From: Marisediminitalea lipolytica
Lineage (GTDB): Bacteria; Pseudomonadota; Gammaproteobacteria; Enterobacterales; Alteromonadaceae
Assembly: GCF_001758465.1 (NCBI RefSeq)
Contig: NZ_MJIC01000004.1
Location: forward strand, 208,484-272,483
Direction of reading: 5' to 3'
Length of the DNA: 64,000 nucleotides
This document shows positions 45,195-53,799 of the stretch, in pieces; the stretch's first letter is position 1, and each line of letters opens with the position of its first letter. Below the pieces are notes generated by a model. The model saw only the letters and a program-made list of their open reading frames with translations. It searched no databases and had not been told where the DNA came from. Position numbers and translations under genes: made by a program.

Positions 45195-45874
45195 CCGTTC
45201 GTGCTCCCCATAAAAAAATGTGGCAGCAGCAAATTAATAGTATCTGCTCCGGGATAAGGGTGCTGCTGACTTTTTACTACCTCCCCAGAGGAGGGAATAA
45301 GCCAAAAATGGTTGGTATACTGGAAATCTATTTCGCTTAATGAAACATTTTCACTGATATGTACCAGTTCCAGTGCTCGTTCAAAATGTGTAATGGTCTC
45401 TTTACCCAGGATAGAAAAACGTGATGTTGCTGAATATTGCCTGTGATATCCGGGAGACCAGCTTAGCTTGTATGACCATGTTCTTTTAACATCAGGAAGC
45501 AAAATGTTCAGCGAAAGGGGGTCGTCTTGTTCTGAAATGATGGCTGACAGATTGCCCGCTTTCAGATTTATGGTTTTAACGATACGACCTGCTTTGGTGG
45601 CTAACATTTCCTTGTCGGCAGATAACCACTTATAAGTTTTTGCAGGTGTCGAGGGCTCAATCCAGGTGAGTATCATGAGTGCCTCAGCATTATCATTAAG
45701 ATGCGCAATTAAAGCCGCATAAGGAGTAGCTTCGATCTCTTTAAGACTAATAGGGGGGCTTTTTCCTGCCACTGATGCAACAATGGTATCAATAGCATCT
45801 TTGCTGGTCTGGCTACAGCCGTTCAAAAGCAAACAGTAGCTTATAGAGATAACCTTAATCCAGTGACGAGCCAT
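45191..45874 (-). CDS. yjbF: YjbF/GfcB-like lipoprotein
   Basis: A 227-residue lipoprotein with lipobox LLNGC (Cys20). The body matches the GfcB/YjbF family (YAALIAHLNDNAEALMILTW, then SADKEMLATKAGRIVKT). It lies between a YjbE-like and a YjbG gene, as in Escherichia coli yjbEFGH. Likely in the periplasmic face of the outer membrane, part of the polysaccharide export machinery. Confidence 0.85.
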   Translation of the reverse strand: MARHWIKVISISYCLLLNGCSQTSKDAIDTIVASVAGKSPPISLKEIEATPYAALIAHLNDNAEALMILTWIEPSTPAKTYKWLSADKEMLATKAGRIVKTINLKAGNLSAIISEQDDPLSLNILLPDVKRTWSYKLSWSPGYHRQYSATSRFSILGKETITHFERALELVHISENVSLSEIDFQYTNHFWLIPSSGEVVKSQQHPYPGADTINLLLPHFFMGSTNG

Positions 45875-45942
45875 CTTACCCGCGTTCCCGGTGAATGTTG
45901 ATGGCGCAAAGTGGCCACCAACAAATTTAATGGATTAATAAT

Positions 45943-46725
45943 TTAGAGCGAGGCCGAAACACTGGTGGTGGTAGGTGTTTCTTCCTCGTCATCATTAGCC
46001 ACCGCAACGCCTACTGCGGCGATTGCTGCTGCACTAACCGCTATCGTTGTTACTGACAATCCGCCAACAGCGGCTCCCGTTGCAGTCGCTACAGAACCTG
46101 CGGCAGTCAGCCCTGAGGACGCGGCCGCGCCGGTTGACGCTACGGTACCAGTTGACGCTACGGTACCAGTCGTAACCGCTGTGGCGTTATACACTCCGGC
46201 TACGGCGCCAAACTTTGCAGAGGATTCGGTTATATCAATTATCAGATTGTCGTCAAAACCTGCTATGACGGCTGGTGCTACCTCAAGCTCGGTAAAAACA
46301 AGCAAGGCAGGAAGGGCAGAGTTTCTGGTCACCACTTCAGCCGTAATTTTTACCGGGTATACCTGGGACTTATAGACTTTATTGTCAGTATTTTTAACCA
46401 GTAACAAATATTCCATATTGGAAGAAGCAATTGATGGAGAGGGGATAGTTCCTGAAAAATTTGTACCATCAGCACTGCTTAAATTAACGAAAAGGTAATT
46501 AGCCCCGGACTCATGCTTAAAGTATGCCCTTACAACATCGGCACCCGCAGTGTCGTTAACAATAGCATTGACCTCGATCCTTTGCCCTACTTTAGCGGTG
46601 GCAACCGGGTTATGCTGGATAGCAGACTCGTTACCTTCCAATAATACCTGCGCCTGGCTTAAAAAAGAAAAGCCAACGAATAACAGAGCACAACATCTTT
46701 TAATCATTACAAACCGAACAGCCAT
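45943..46725 (-). CDS. chimeric YjbE-like protein with N-terminal beta domain
   Basis: A 260-residue secreted protein (signal peptide to about LSQAQ, residue 25). Residues 30-130 look like an Ig-like beta domain (QRIEVNAIVNDTAGADVVRAYFKH). Residues 180-260 are Ala/Thr/Ser/Gly-rich, then a hydrophobic Ala/Val run (VTTIAVSAAAIAAVGVAVA), DDEEET and a Thr tail. That C-terminal half resembles YjbE/GfcA, which in Escherichia coli is only about 80 residues. An 18-base tandem repeat lies in this half. It occupies the yjbE position. A ribosome-binding site (taggag) precedes the start. Confidence 0.65.
   Translation of the reverse strand: MAVRFVMIKRCCALLFVGFSFLSQAQVLLEGNESAIQHNPVATAKVGQRIEVNAIVNDTAGADVVRAYFKHESGANYLFVNLSSADGTNFSGTIPSPSIASSNMEYLLLVKNTDNKVYKSQVYPVKITAEVVTRNSALPALLVFTELEVAPAVIAGFDDNLIIDITESSAKFGAVAGVYNATAVTTGTVASTGTVASTGAAASSGLTAAGSVATATGAAVGGLSVTTIAVSAAAIAAVGVAVANDDEEETPTTTSVSASL
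46133..46168. repeat. 18-bp exact tandem repeat inside the YjbE-like gene
   Basis: The unit gttgacgctacggtacca occurs twice in a row. It encodes the repeated TGTVAS hexapeptide. Slippage at such a repeat could change the length of the low-complexity tail in frame. Confidence 0.9.
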
Positions 46726-47103
46726 GACGAAAAACTCCTAAAATCTTATTTCAATTAACCGTGATTGGTTATTCACGCCTAGCTGATGTTGTAAGCGCGG
46801 TTAGTACTGGTAAAGGGTATTTAGACTACATATGAAATACGGCGTTGCGCTGTTCTTCGTATGAAAACAACGTCTTTAGCCTACTGCGTACATCCATGTA
46901 AAATCCGTCAGTCGAACAAAATCTACACTACAGTAAAAATATCGAAAAGACAAAGGCTCTGTTCTGCTAATTCGATTGTTACTTGGTTGGGCAATCAATT
47001 TACTTTGCTTGGTTAATCCCGCTTAGGCAAAACTATCGAAAATATTGACCTGATTCAGTATCCGTGTATCGTAAACGATGACCTTTTAAACAAGGAAGAA
47101 CTA
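46726..47103. promoter_or_regulatory. divergent intergenic region between the yjb operon and the CsgG-like module
   Basis: About 380 AT-rich bases between two operons transcribed apart. For the plus strand a pair TTGACC (47045-47050), 16-base spacer, TATCGT (47067-47072) could be the promoter of the GNA1162-like gene. No clear minus-strand promoter pair or operator could be picked out. Shared control is possible. Confidence 0.4.
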
Positions 47104-47841
47104 GTGAAGTGTATTCGCCTTATGCTTATGTTCATGGTTGGGTTGGCCTTTCAGACACTCGCCCAGGATGATATGACAGATGAAACCATCAATCCCTCTG
47201 TTTATTTGTCAGATACCTTTCAGCATCGCATCGCCGGGCAATCTCAGTTCACCATCGCAGTGCTGCCTATGGAAAACGTCTCTCTTGACCCTGATGTAGC
47301 CTATTACTTTCGCCAGCGTGTAATTGAATTGCTTGTTGCTAAAGGCTACACGGTACTGGGGCAGGACTGGGTTGATAATGCTTTATATCAACTGGGTTTG
47401 ACTCACGCAGGACAGTTACGCTTACTGACATTTGAACAACTATCCAAGGTTGTAAAAGCGGATGGTTTCATGTTTGGTATTGTTGAGGAAGCAAGAACCC
47501 AAAATGCAGTTTTGTACAATGGATATGTTTATAAATCTTCTCTTAAGCTCGATTCAGCTTCTGGCGAAAACCTATGGTATTCGCTGGAGCAACGTATTTC
47601 TAAACGTCGTTTCGCCGTAGATCCGATTAACGCAATATTAGATGTTTTACTGATTAATGAAGGCGGTGATAAGCAGCAAGCCGCAGGAGCACTGGCTGAC
47701 AGATTAATGGCGGCAATGATAGACGGACCAGTGCAAATGATTTTTGGTGACGATTTACTATCTCAGGCCACTGAAATAGAGGCTCAGACCATCAGTGTGG
47801 ATACTGACAATGAGTCACAACCGACCGAACAGAGTAACTAA
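47104..47841 (+). CDS. GNA1162/DUF799-like envelope protein
   Basis: A 245-residue secreted protein (signal peptide to about FQTLAQ, residue 21; no lipobox). It matches the GNA1162 (DUF799) family: FTIAVLPMENVSLDP, RQRVIELLVAKGYTVLGQD, ALYQLGLTHAGQLR and ADGFMFGIVEEA. This family, structurally like CsgG/TolB N-terminal domains, is often encoded beside CsgG-type proteins. GTG start at 47104 after aaggaagaa. First of three colinear genes. Confidence 0.75.
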   Translation: MKCIRLMLMFMVGLAFQTLAQDDMTDETINPSVYLSDTFQHRIAGQSQFTIAVLPMENVSLDPDVAYYFRQRVIELLVAKGYTVLGQDWVDNALYQLGLTHAGQLRLLTFEQLSKVVKADGFMFGIVEEARTQNAVLYNGYVYKSSLKLDSASGENLWYSLEQRISKRRFAVDPINAILDVLLINEGGDKQQAAGALADRLMAAMIDGPVQMIFGDDLLSQATEIEAQTISVDTDNESQPTEQSN

Positions 47842-47881
47842 TATTGCAAACGAAGCAGAGCTTAGTTTCAGGGGAAGAAAA

Positions 47882-48511
47882 ATGCAGTTAAGGCTAACTA
47901 AAGTAGTAATTTTTTTGCTTTGTACATACAGTGTGATGTGTTCTTTTTGCAGTGTTGCTGAGAATGACAACGCCGAAAGCAAGCATAAAAAAGTGATAGC
48001 GGTTGCCTCGGTAGAATTGGGAAACCCTTCTGCAAGATTAGTTTATAAACCTGAAGCGGTAAGGGATGTCATTACGCATAGTCTGTATCGGCAACAACAA
48101 TTTAAGATCATCGATTGGGCGCGTTTGAGTGAAGTGCTGTTTCGAAGAAATATGGAATGGTCAGATGTCACCGACAACGATGAAGCGCGCGGAGCGATTC
48201 AGGAAATATTGTTAAATGATTATTTTTTAACCGGTACGGTAAGTCACTTTAGTGAACGGGTCGATTACGATGGCGGAGCTTTTTCTAAAAAGAAAACGCA
48301 AATAGCCAATATTCAGTTAGACCTGTTTATTAAAGATGCTTTTACCAATGAGGTTGTTGCTGCAGCCAGAGGGCAATCGGAAAAGTCTCACGAAGTAAAA
48401 CAAAGCCTGGGATTTGGTGCTGGAGCCGGGGCAAATTCAGCGTTAGCGCAGGAAGTATTAAACGAGGCGGTGGATAATGCGCTTGAGAGTCTCGTAGGGC
48501 AATTGCAATGA
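47882..48511 (+). CDS. CsgG-like periplasmic/outer-membrane assembly protein
   Basis: A 209-residue protein from the ATG at 47882, chosen for its site aggggaag and because it opens with a signal sequence (LTKVVIFLLCTYSVMC). The body fits the CsgG family: KKVIAVASVELGNPSA, QFKIIDWARLSEVLFRRNMEW, YFLTGTVSHFSE and a Gly/Ala-rich end (GFGAGAGANSALAQEV). It is shorter than CsgG (277 residues) and has no clear lipobox. CsgG forms the curli secretion pore; here no curlin gene is seen. It overlaps the next gene by 4 bases. Confidence 0.7.
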   Translation: MQLRLTKVVIFLLCTYSVMCSFCSVAENDNAESKHKKVIAVASVELGNPSARLVYKPEAVRDVITHSLYRQQQFKIIDWARLSEVLFRRNMEWSDVTDNDEARGAIQEILLNDYFLTGTVSHFSERVDYDGGAFSKKKTQIANIQLDLFIKDAFTNEVVAAARGQSEKSHEVKQSLGFGAGAGANSALAQEVLNEAVDNALESLVGQLQ

Positions 48512-49653
48512 AAAAAATAACCCTGCTGAAACTGATTTTTCTTTTGTATTTCTGTACAACCAGCCTCTTGTGCCTGGCTCAGGAAAACTGGGTTGAAGTA
48601 ACCGGCTATGCAGATATGAGTGCCGGCAAGCCTGTGGCAAGACGACAGGCGCTGGTGGATGCTTATCGTCAGGCTATCAGTGAAGGCGGCATTATTGAAA
48701 TTGGCAGTTATTCAGAAAGCAGTAACTTCATGATGGTTACAGATGTAATGAAAACTCAATCTCACGGCTTTATTAAACGCTATGAGGTTGTCAGCGAAGG
48801 CATAGATAACAACGATGCAGAAATATTTGCGATAAAAATAAAGGCACTGGTTGTTACGGGGTTAGGCGATAGTGACGACGAGGGCTTAAGCGCTTTTATT
48901 AATTTGATAGGCAAACCGAAAGTATTATTTCTGGTAATGGACCCGCAAGGCGAAGGCTCATCAGTTAGTACTTCAGAAAGCTACCTGGCCGAAGCCTTCG
49001 CAAAAGTTGGATACGGCGTAATGACAGGAGATGACCTCCCGGCAACAGACGAACCAACCATTGAATTGCTGGAAAAAGCTCGTGGGGGAAATGGTGCTGC
49101 CGCTGCTTCACTTGGTCGTCAGGCTAATGTTGATATTGTCCTGACCGGGCAACTTCAGGTTGAGATGAGCAGTATGTCAGGTGGCACTGATGTTACCGCA
49201 CAGATTGGCAACGTAAATTTGAATGTAAAAAGTATTATCCCTGGCAATGCTAAAATTATCGATGTTCAGTCTGCGCAGGACAGATTTATGAGCCTTCAGC
49301 AAGGCTCTGCACTGATAGCCCGTCAAAAAGCCATCAAAAGTGCAGCCAAAAGAGTGGCTGATAAAATGATAAGACAGATCCCCGAGTACTTATCAAAGGC
49401 TCCCAGAACCATAAAAGTGACTGTCGGGAATCTCGATTTTGGCAAGATTGATGATTTTAAAGCTCTGTTGGCAAAGACAACCGGGATTTCTGCGGTAGAT
49501 ATGATCAATTGGTCGCAGCAGCAAACGTTGTTTGATGTAAACGCGGAATTTACAGGCCCCAAAGAGCAGGACCTGGCTAAGCGGTTACTAAAACAATATC
49601 CTGGAGCCAGCATTGTTGCTTTGCAAAACTACGCAATATCGATTGACTTATAA
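48508..49653 (+). CDS. FlgT-like N-domain protein, third gene of the CsgG-like module
   Basis: A 381-residue secreted protein (signal peptide to about LCLAQ, residue 25). The N-terminal part WVEVTGYADMSAGKPVARRQALVDAYRQAI matches the FlgT N-terminal domain, also found in proteins near CsgG-like genes. Two later regions resemble CsgG/LpoB-type nucleotide-free domains (VDIVLTGQLQVEM and a C-terminal ferredoxin-like repeat, FKALLAKTTGISAVDMINWS). No flagellar genes are nearby. Probably an envelope assembly factor working with the two preceding genes. Confidence 0.65.
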   Translation: MKKITLLKLIFLLYFCTTSLLCLAQENWVEVTGYADMSAGKPVARRQALVDAYRQAISEGGIIEIGSYSESSNFMMVTDVMKTQSHGFIKRYEVVSEGIDNNDAEIFAIKIKALVVTGLGDSDDEGLSAFINLIGKPKVLFLVMDPQGEGSSVSTSESYLAEAFAKVGYGVMTGDDLPATDEPTIELLEKARGGNGAAAASLGRQANVDIVLTGQLQVEMSSMSGGTDVTAQIGNVNLNVKSIIPGNAKIIDVQSAQDRFMSLQQGSALIARQKAIKSAAKRVADKMIRQIPEYLSKAPRTIKVTVGNLDFGKIDDFKALLAKTTGISAVDMINWSQQQTLFDVNAEFTGPKEQDLAKRLLKQYPGASIVALQNYAISIDL

Positions 49654-49659
49654 CCGCTG

Positions 49660-51687
49660 TCAGGCAGCTCTGGCTGTTTTCATAAAGCTTTTACACTGGC
49701 GGATAAAAGCACTGTTTTGTTCGCTTTGAGAGGCCTTGGGTACATAATTCAGCTCAATAAAAGCCTGACTGATAGCTCTAAACTGACTGGCCGACTGTGG
49801 TGTCAGCTTATCGGCTACGCGCTCGGCAAAAGCCTGGGGCCCTTCATTGTTTCGACTAAGGCCGGTGAGTTGTTCTGCTTTGCTGGTGGCCTGGACAAAC
49901 CAGCGCAAATTAGCGGGCAAACGTTTACGCTGCCAGTGCGGAATAAAATAAAGCGCAAGTAACAAGCTAATTAGCAAGCAAATCCCCAGCATTAAAAACA
50001 TTAACCGCTGAGTGGTGACTTTGCCTAATAGCAGTGCCAGCAGATTTTGCTGCCGCTCGGCGTCGTAGCCGAGGATCCAGCGGGACCACTGATAATCAAG
50101 CAAACTGTAAAGCGTGCGTAGCTCGGCAAATAAAGGTAACTGCTGCAATCTGGCAATCTGGTTGTTGGCTAAAAATGCTTCCTCTTCTACCGCCTGTTGC
50201 AAACCCAACTGAATACGGGCCGGAGCGACTACTGCACTGGGATCGAGCCTGGTCCAGCCACGCTCATCCAGCCACACTTCTACCCAGGCGTGGGCATCAT
50301 ACTGATAAACACTAAGCACATCCGGCTGCAGCGTTTCACCACCGTGGTAGCCGGTGACCATGCGTGCAGGGATCCCCAGCAAACGCATAACATAACTCAT
50401 GGCACTGGCGTAGTGAGAGCAAAAGCCTTCTTTGTAGTTAAATAAAAATTCATCCACGGGATTATCTGGCATGGGAGCTGGCGTCAGCGTGTAACGAAAA
50501 CCCTCGTCGGCAAAGTAGTCCATTACTGCCTGTACCCGTTCAATCTGAGTCGGATAATCAGCCGCGAGCTGTAAGGCCCAGGCCTGGGTTTGCGGGTTAA
50601 TACTTTGATTAACCGGCAGTTGCAGATTAAGCCGGTTATCCAGACTGAGCAGGGTTTGATCCATTGAGGTCTGGGGATAGGAGCGCAACCGATAAGCGCG
50701 TCGGGTGGTGATCGGCGTTTCACTCAGCAAGGTGTAATCAGTACTCTGCCAAATGGATTGGGCACTGGTGTGGTCTGCCGGTATGGCCACATCAATACCA
50801 AACAGCCAGTTCTTGTTGGTTGGCTCGGCAATGACTTCATATTGCCACCAGTAACCGCTGACCCGGGGTTTAAACTCGTTTTTTAACAGCCGGTACTGTT
50901 GGCGAGCCTGCTTGCGCAGCGGGCTTACTGACCACTGTTTACCGTCGAAATATTCCAGTGCGATAGCCCGCCAGTAACGTTCGGGTGGGGGTGGCAAAGC
51001 GCCGTCGAAGGTAGCCCGAAAAGCCAGTTCTGACGATTGGGTTAAATTAGCAATATCGCCTGGGGTTACCCTGTCCGATAAACCGGTTTCGGCGTTTTTG
51101 GAGACCGGCATTTTCCATAAAGGGGGTAACTTGGGCAGAACAACAAACAGCAACAGGGTAATCGGCAGCGCTTGTAAGCTCATTACGGTAAGGCGTTTAA
51201 AATGCCATGTCAGAGGCCGGGAAGGGACAAAATAACGGCCAATCGCCACCAGTAAGGCCAGCGTAAGCAGGCCGTAAAACAGTGTCATAATTACCGACTG
51301 ATGAAAGGTAAAGCCCATCCCGAGGATAAACAGGCAGGTACAGAACAGATGAAATAAATCCCGTGGCCGGTTGAGCATAATGAGTTTTAGTGCCCCTGCG
51401 AGGATCAATAAATTCACCATTGTCAGCAACAAACCTATTTGCAAACTGAACCAGCCCAGCACAACGCAGCAAAGCAAGCCCAGCAGGTTAATTGTGCGCG
51501 GCGATGGCATGGGCTGATACCAGCCTACAAACATCACAATGCGAATGCCGGTAGCACACAGTGCGATTAACAGTACCCAAAACAATAAGGGGTCAAACAG
51601 ACTCAGGCTAAGCACGCAAAAAACCAGCGCAATAAGCAGGCTGGCGGTCTGGTTGCGGATAGGTTTATCAATCGGCTGCATAGTCAT
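49660..51687 (-). CDS. TgpA-like transglutaminase membrane protein (DUF3488)
   Basis: A 675-residue protein with five to six N-terminal helices (within residues 12-195, DUF3488), a periplasmic transglutaminase-like domain and a further helix near 560-580 before a cytoplasmic tail. The catalytic Cys is in EGFCSHYASAMSYVMR, the His in YDAHAWVEVW and the Asp in RLDPSAVV. Pseudomonas aeruginosa TgpA has this architecture and is essential there. Last gene of a MoxR-DUF58-TgpA operon; it overlaps the DUF58 gene by 20 bases. Confidence 0.92.
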   Translation of the reverse strand: MTMQPIDKPIRNQTASLLIALVFCVLSLSLFDPLLFWVLLIALCATGIRIVMFVGWYQPMPSPRTINLLGLLCCVVLGWFSLQIGLLLTMVNLLILAGALKLIMLNRPRDLFHLFCTCLFILGMGFTFHQSVIMTLFYGLLTLALLVAIGRYFVPSRPLTWHFKRLTVMSLQALPITLLLFVVLPKLPPLWKMPVSKNAETGLSDRVTPGDIANLTQSSELAFRATFDGALPPPPERYWRAIALEYFDGKQWSVSPLRKQARQQYRLLKNEFKPRVSGYWWQYEVIAEPTNKNWLFGIDVAIPADHTSAQSIWQSTDYTLLSETPITTRRAYRLRSYPQTSMDQTLLSLDNRLNLQLPVNQSINPQTQAWALQLAADYPTQIERVQAVMDYFADEGFRYTLTPAPMPDNPVDEFLFNYKEGFCSHYASAMSYVMRLLGIPARMVTGYHGGETLQPDVLSVYQYDAHAWVEVWLDERGWTRLDPSAVVAPARIQLGLQQAVEEEAFLANNQIARLQQLPLFAELRTLYSLLDYQWSRWILGYDAERQQNLLALLLGKVTTQRLMFLMLGICLLISLLLALYFIPHWQRKRLPANLRWFVQATSKAEQLTGLSRNNEGPQAFAERVADKLTPQSASQFRAISQAFIELNYVPKASQSEQNSAFIRQCKSFMKTARAA

Positions 51688-52657
51688 TAATGGTTTGCCG
51701 GTAATCGGCCAGATATTTCAGGCAGCGGTGTTTGTGCGCTTCGCCGGTAGCCGGTTCGATGCGTTTATTTCCTAATAACAGGCCAAATACGTGTTGCCGG
51801 GAGGATAATCGGTTGATCTGATAGCTAAGCAGTCCCAGCGCTTTTTCCAGCGGTTCGCCGGCATAGGTCTCAAGACTCAGCCAGCCGCCTTCCTGTTGGG
51901 TTTGGTTAAAGGTTTTGGTGCTGAGTTCGCCGCCCTTGGCTGCCTGCTTCCAGGCCACACGATTCATCGGGTCGCCGGGTTTAAAGCTGCGCAAAGTGTC
52001 AAATTCATCGATACCGGGCACGTTGCCCGCGGCATCGCCCTGGTTAGCATCACTGGCGTCCAGCTTCAGAGCGGAGGGGATGGGTTTGGGGTAAATTGTC
52101 AGTGTTTTATTAAAATCCAGATGAGTCCAACAGCGGAAAAAGCCCAGCGGATAAGTTGATGAGAGGGTCACTCGCGGCAGTTTAAAGGTACCGCGCTGGC
52201 GCGCTGGCAGCAGTAGTTTTACCTCTTTATCCTGATCGGCCCTGCGATTTAAAACGGCCAGCTTACTGCCGCGCAATTGCATATGTAAACCGCCATTGAA
52301 AGGTTGGGACTCATTATTGACATGTAACTGAATGCTCAGTAAAGCATGGTCCTGCTGGTAGACTGGCAGGATATCTTTTACCGCCAGCGAGACTGACGTG
52401 AAATTGCGGTATGTAACAAACAAATGCAGTAAAAAGATCGCCAGTAAAAACTGAAACAGTAACAACATCAGATTATTCTGGTAATTGGTCCCCAGAATAA
52501 ACAGGCCGACGCAGGTGAGCAGGTAACCAAAGCCAAACCGGCTGGGAAAAATAAACACATTCTTCAGGTTTAGCTGATAGCGGTGGCTGGGCGGTATACG
52601 GCGCTGCAGCCATCGGTCATGAATAGTGTGTAACGAGCGTTTAAGGCGTGAAACCAT
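51668..52657 (-). CDS. DUF58 protein with membrane helices
   Basis: A 329-residue DUF58 protein with two N-terminal helices (about residues 35-52 and 56-76). The family core is IDEFDTLRSFKPGDPMNRVAWK. Unlike the soluble DUF58 protein at 22.6 kb, it is membrane-anchored. It overlaps the MoxR gene by one base and TgpA by 20, a fixed gene order in many gammaproteobacteria. Confidence 0.9.
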   Translation of the reverse strand: MVSRLKRSLHTIHDRWLQRRIPPSHRYQLNLKNVFIFPSRFGFGYLLTCVGLFILGTNYQNNLMLLLFQFLLAIFLLHLFVTYRNFTSVSLAVKDILPVYQQDHALLSIQLHVNNESQPFNGGLHMQLRGSKLAVLNRRADQDKEVKLLLPARQRGTFKLPRVTLSSTYPLGFFRCWTHLDFNKTLTIYPKPIPSALKLDASDANQGDAAGNVPGIDEFDTLRSFKPGDPMNRVAWKQAAKGGELSTKTFNQTQQEGGWLSLETYAGEPLEKALGLLSYQINRLSSRQHVFGLLLGNKRIEPATGEAHKHRCLKYLADYRQTINDYAAD

Positions 52658-53583
52658 CAGGCCGCCAACGGATCGGTAAGAGACAATATACGCTGACTCA
52701 ACAGGCCATCATCGCGGTAATCGGTTTGACTGCCTCGTAAGCGATGTTCGGCAACGGCGGTAAATATAGCCTGCAAATCCTCGGGTAATACGTAATCCCT
52801 TTGGTGCAATAAAGCCCAGGCCTGAGCTGCGCGCAGCAGTGCTTTACTGGCTCGGGGAGATAAAGGATAGGGAAATTCGCTGTTATCCCGGCTTTGGTTA
52901 ACCAGACGCAGCAGGTAATCAACAATAGGGTCGCTGACATGCACTTTGCAAACCTGACTCTGTAAGGTCTGGAGTTGCTCGCTGCTGAGGGGCGGTGCCT
53001 GACGCGGTTGGTGATGGCTGCTCATGCCAGCGGACTCCCGTAGCATGCGCTTTTCAGCTTCGTTGTCAGGATAGCCCAGACTGATCCGCATTAAAAACCG
53101 GTCTAATTGTGACTCTGGTAATGGGTAGGTTCCGGCCTGGTAACTGGGGTTTTGGGTAGCTATGACAAAAAAGGGTTGAGGCAGGGCACGAGTCTGGCCA
53201 TCAATGCTGACCTGATGTTCTTCCATCGCCTCAAGCAAGGCGCTTTGTGTTTTTGGACTGGCCCGGTTTATTTCATCGGCCAACACCACCTGACTGAATA
53301 TCGGCCCCTTATGAAACTCAAACTCCCCCTGTTGGGTATTGTAGATGTTAACGCCGAGCATATCGGCGGGCAGTAAATCCGATGTGAACTGAATTCGTGC
53401 GAATTCTAAGCCGAACACCGTAGCCAACGCATGGGATAAAGTGGTTTTGCCCATCCCGGGCAGGTCTTCTATCAGCAGGTGACCATTGGCCAGTAAACAG
53501 GTCATCGCGAGCTTTATTTGATGAGGCTTACCAAGAATCTGACCCTCAAGGTAGTGTAATGCCTGTGTGAGATCTGTATGCAT
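52657..53583 (-). CDS. MoxR-family AAA+ ATPase (second copy)
   Basis: A 308-residue MoxR ATPase with Walker A (DLPGMGKT), Walker B (VVLADEINR), sensor 1 (FVIATQNPSYQ) and SPRASKALLRAAQA near sensor 2. It is first in the MoxR-DUF58-TgpA operon. It is clearly distinct in sequence from the MoxR at 21.6 kb, so the two operons probably serve different clients. It is divergent from seqA. Confidence 0.92.
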   Translation of the reverse strand: MHTDLTQALHYLEGQILGKPHQIKLAMTCLLANGHLLIEDLPGMGKTTLSHALATVFGLEFARIQFTSDLLPADMLGVNIYNTQQGEFEFHKGPIFSQVVLADEINRASPKTQSALLEAMEEHQVSIDGQTRALPQPFFVIATQNPSYQAGTYPLPESQLDRFLMRISLGYPDNEAEKRMLRESAGMSSHHQPRQAPPLSSEQLQTLQSQVCKVHVSDPIVDYLLRLVNQSRDNSEFPYPLSPRASKALLRAAQAWALLHQRDYVLPEDLQAIFTAVAEHRLRGSQTDYRDDGLLSQRILSLTDPLAA

Positions 53584-53767
53584 AGATTGTCCGGTATATT
53601 GCGCCGCTAATTAATGAGTGTATTCCTTTGCCAGAAATACTCTATCAAATGTAAACAGCGACTTAGGTGAGCTTGCCGATACTTAAGTATAGGAGAAGAC
53701 TGCTCGCTGAACAGGCAACGAAGCCAACTAGTCTGTATTAAGTGCTGCGATCCTTGGCTGGGTTGAC

Positions 53768-53773
53768 TATAAT
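53768..53773 (+). promoter_or_regulatory. seqA -10 element
   Basis: Consensus TATAAT 26 bases ahead of the seqA ATG. No good -35 hexamer at the right distance. Confidence 0.45.
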
Positions 53774-53799
53774 GGCGGGCAAAAAAGGAAGCAGTAAAA

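Noticed and set aside
45965..46375. A 136-codon plus-strand ORF opposite the YjbE-like gene
   Set aside because: It is the antisense shadow of the Ala/Thr/Ser-rich tail; no start signal and low complexity only.
47104..49653. A curli (csg) operon
   Set aside because: Only a CsgG-like protein is present; no CsgA/B curlin repeats, CsgD, CsgE or CsgF genes can be seen in the window.
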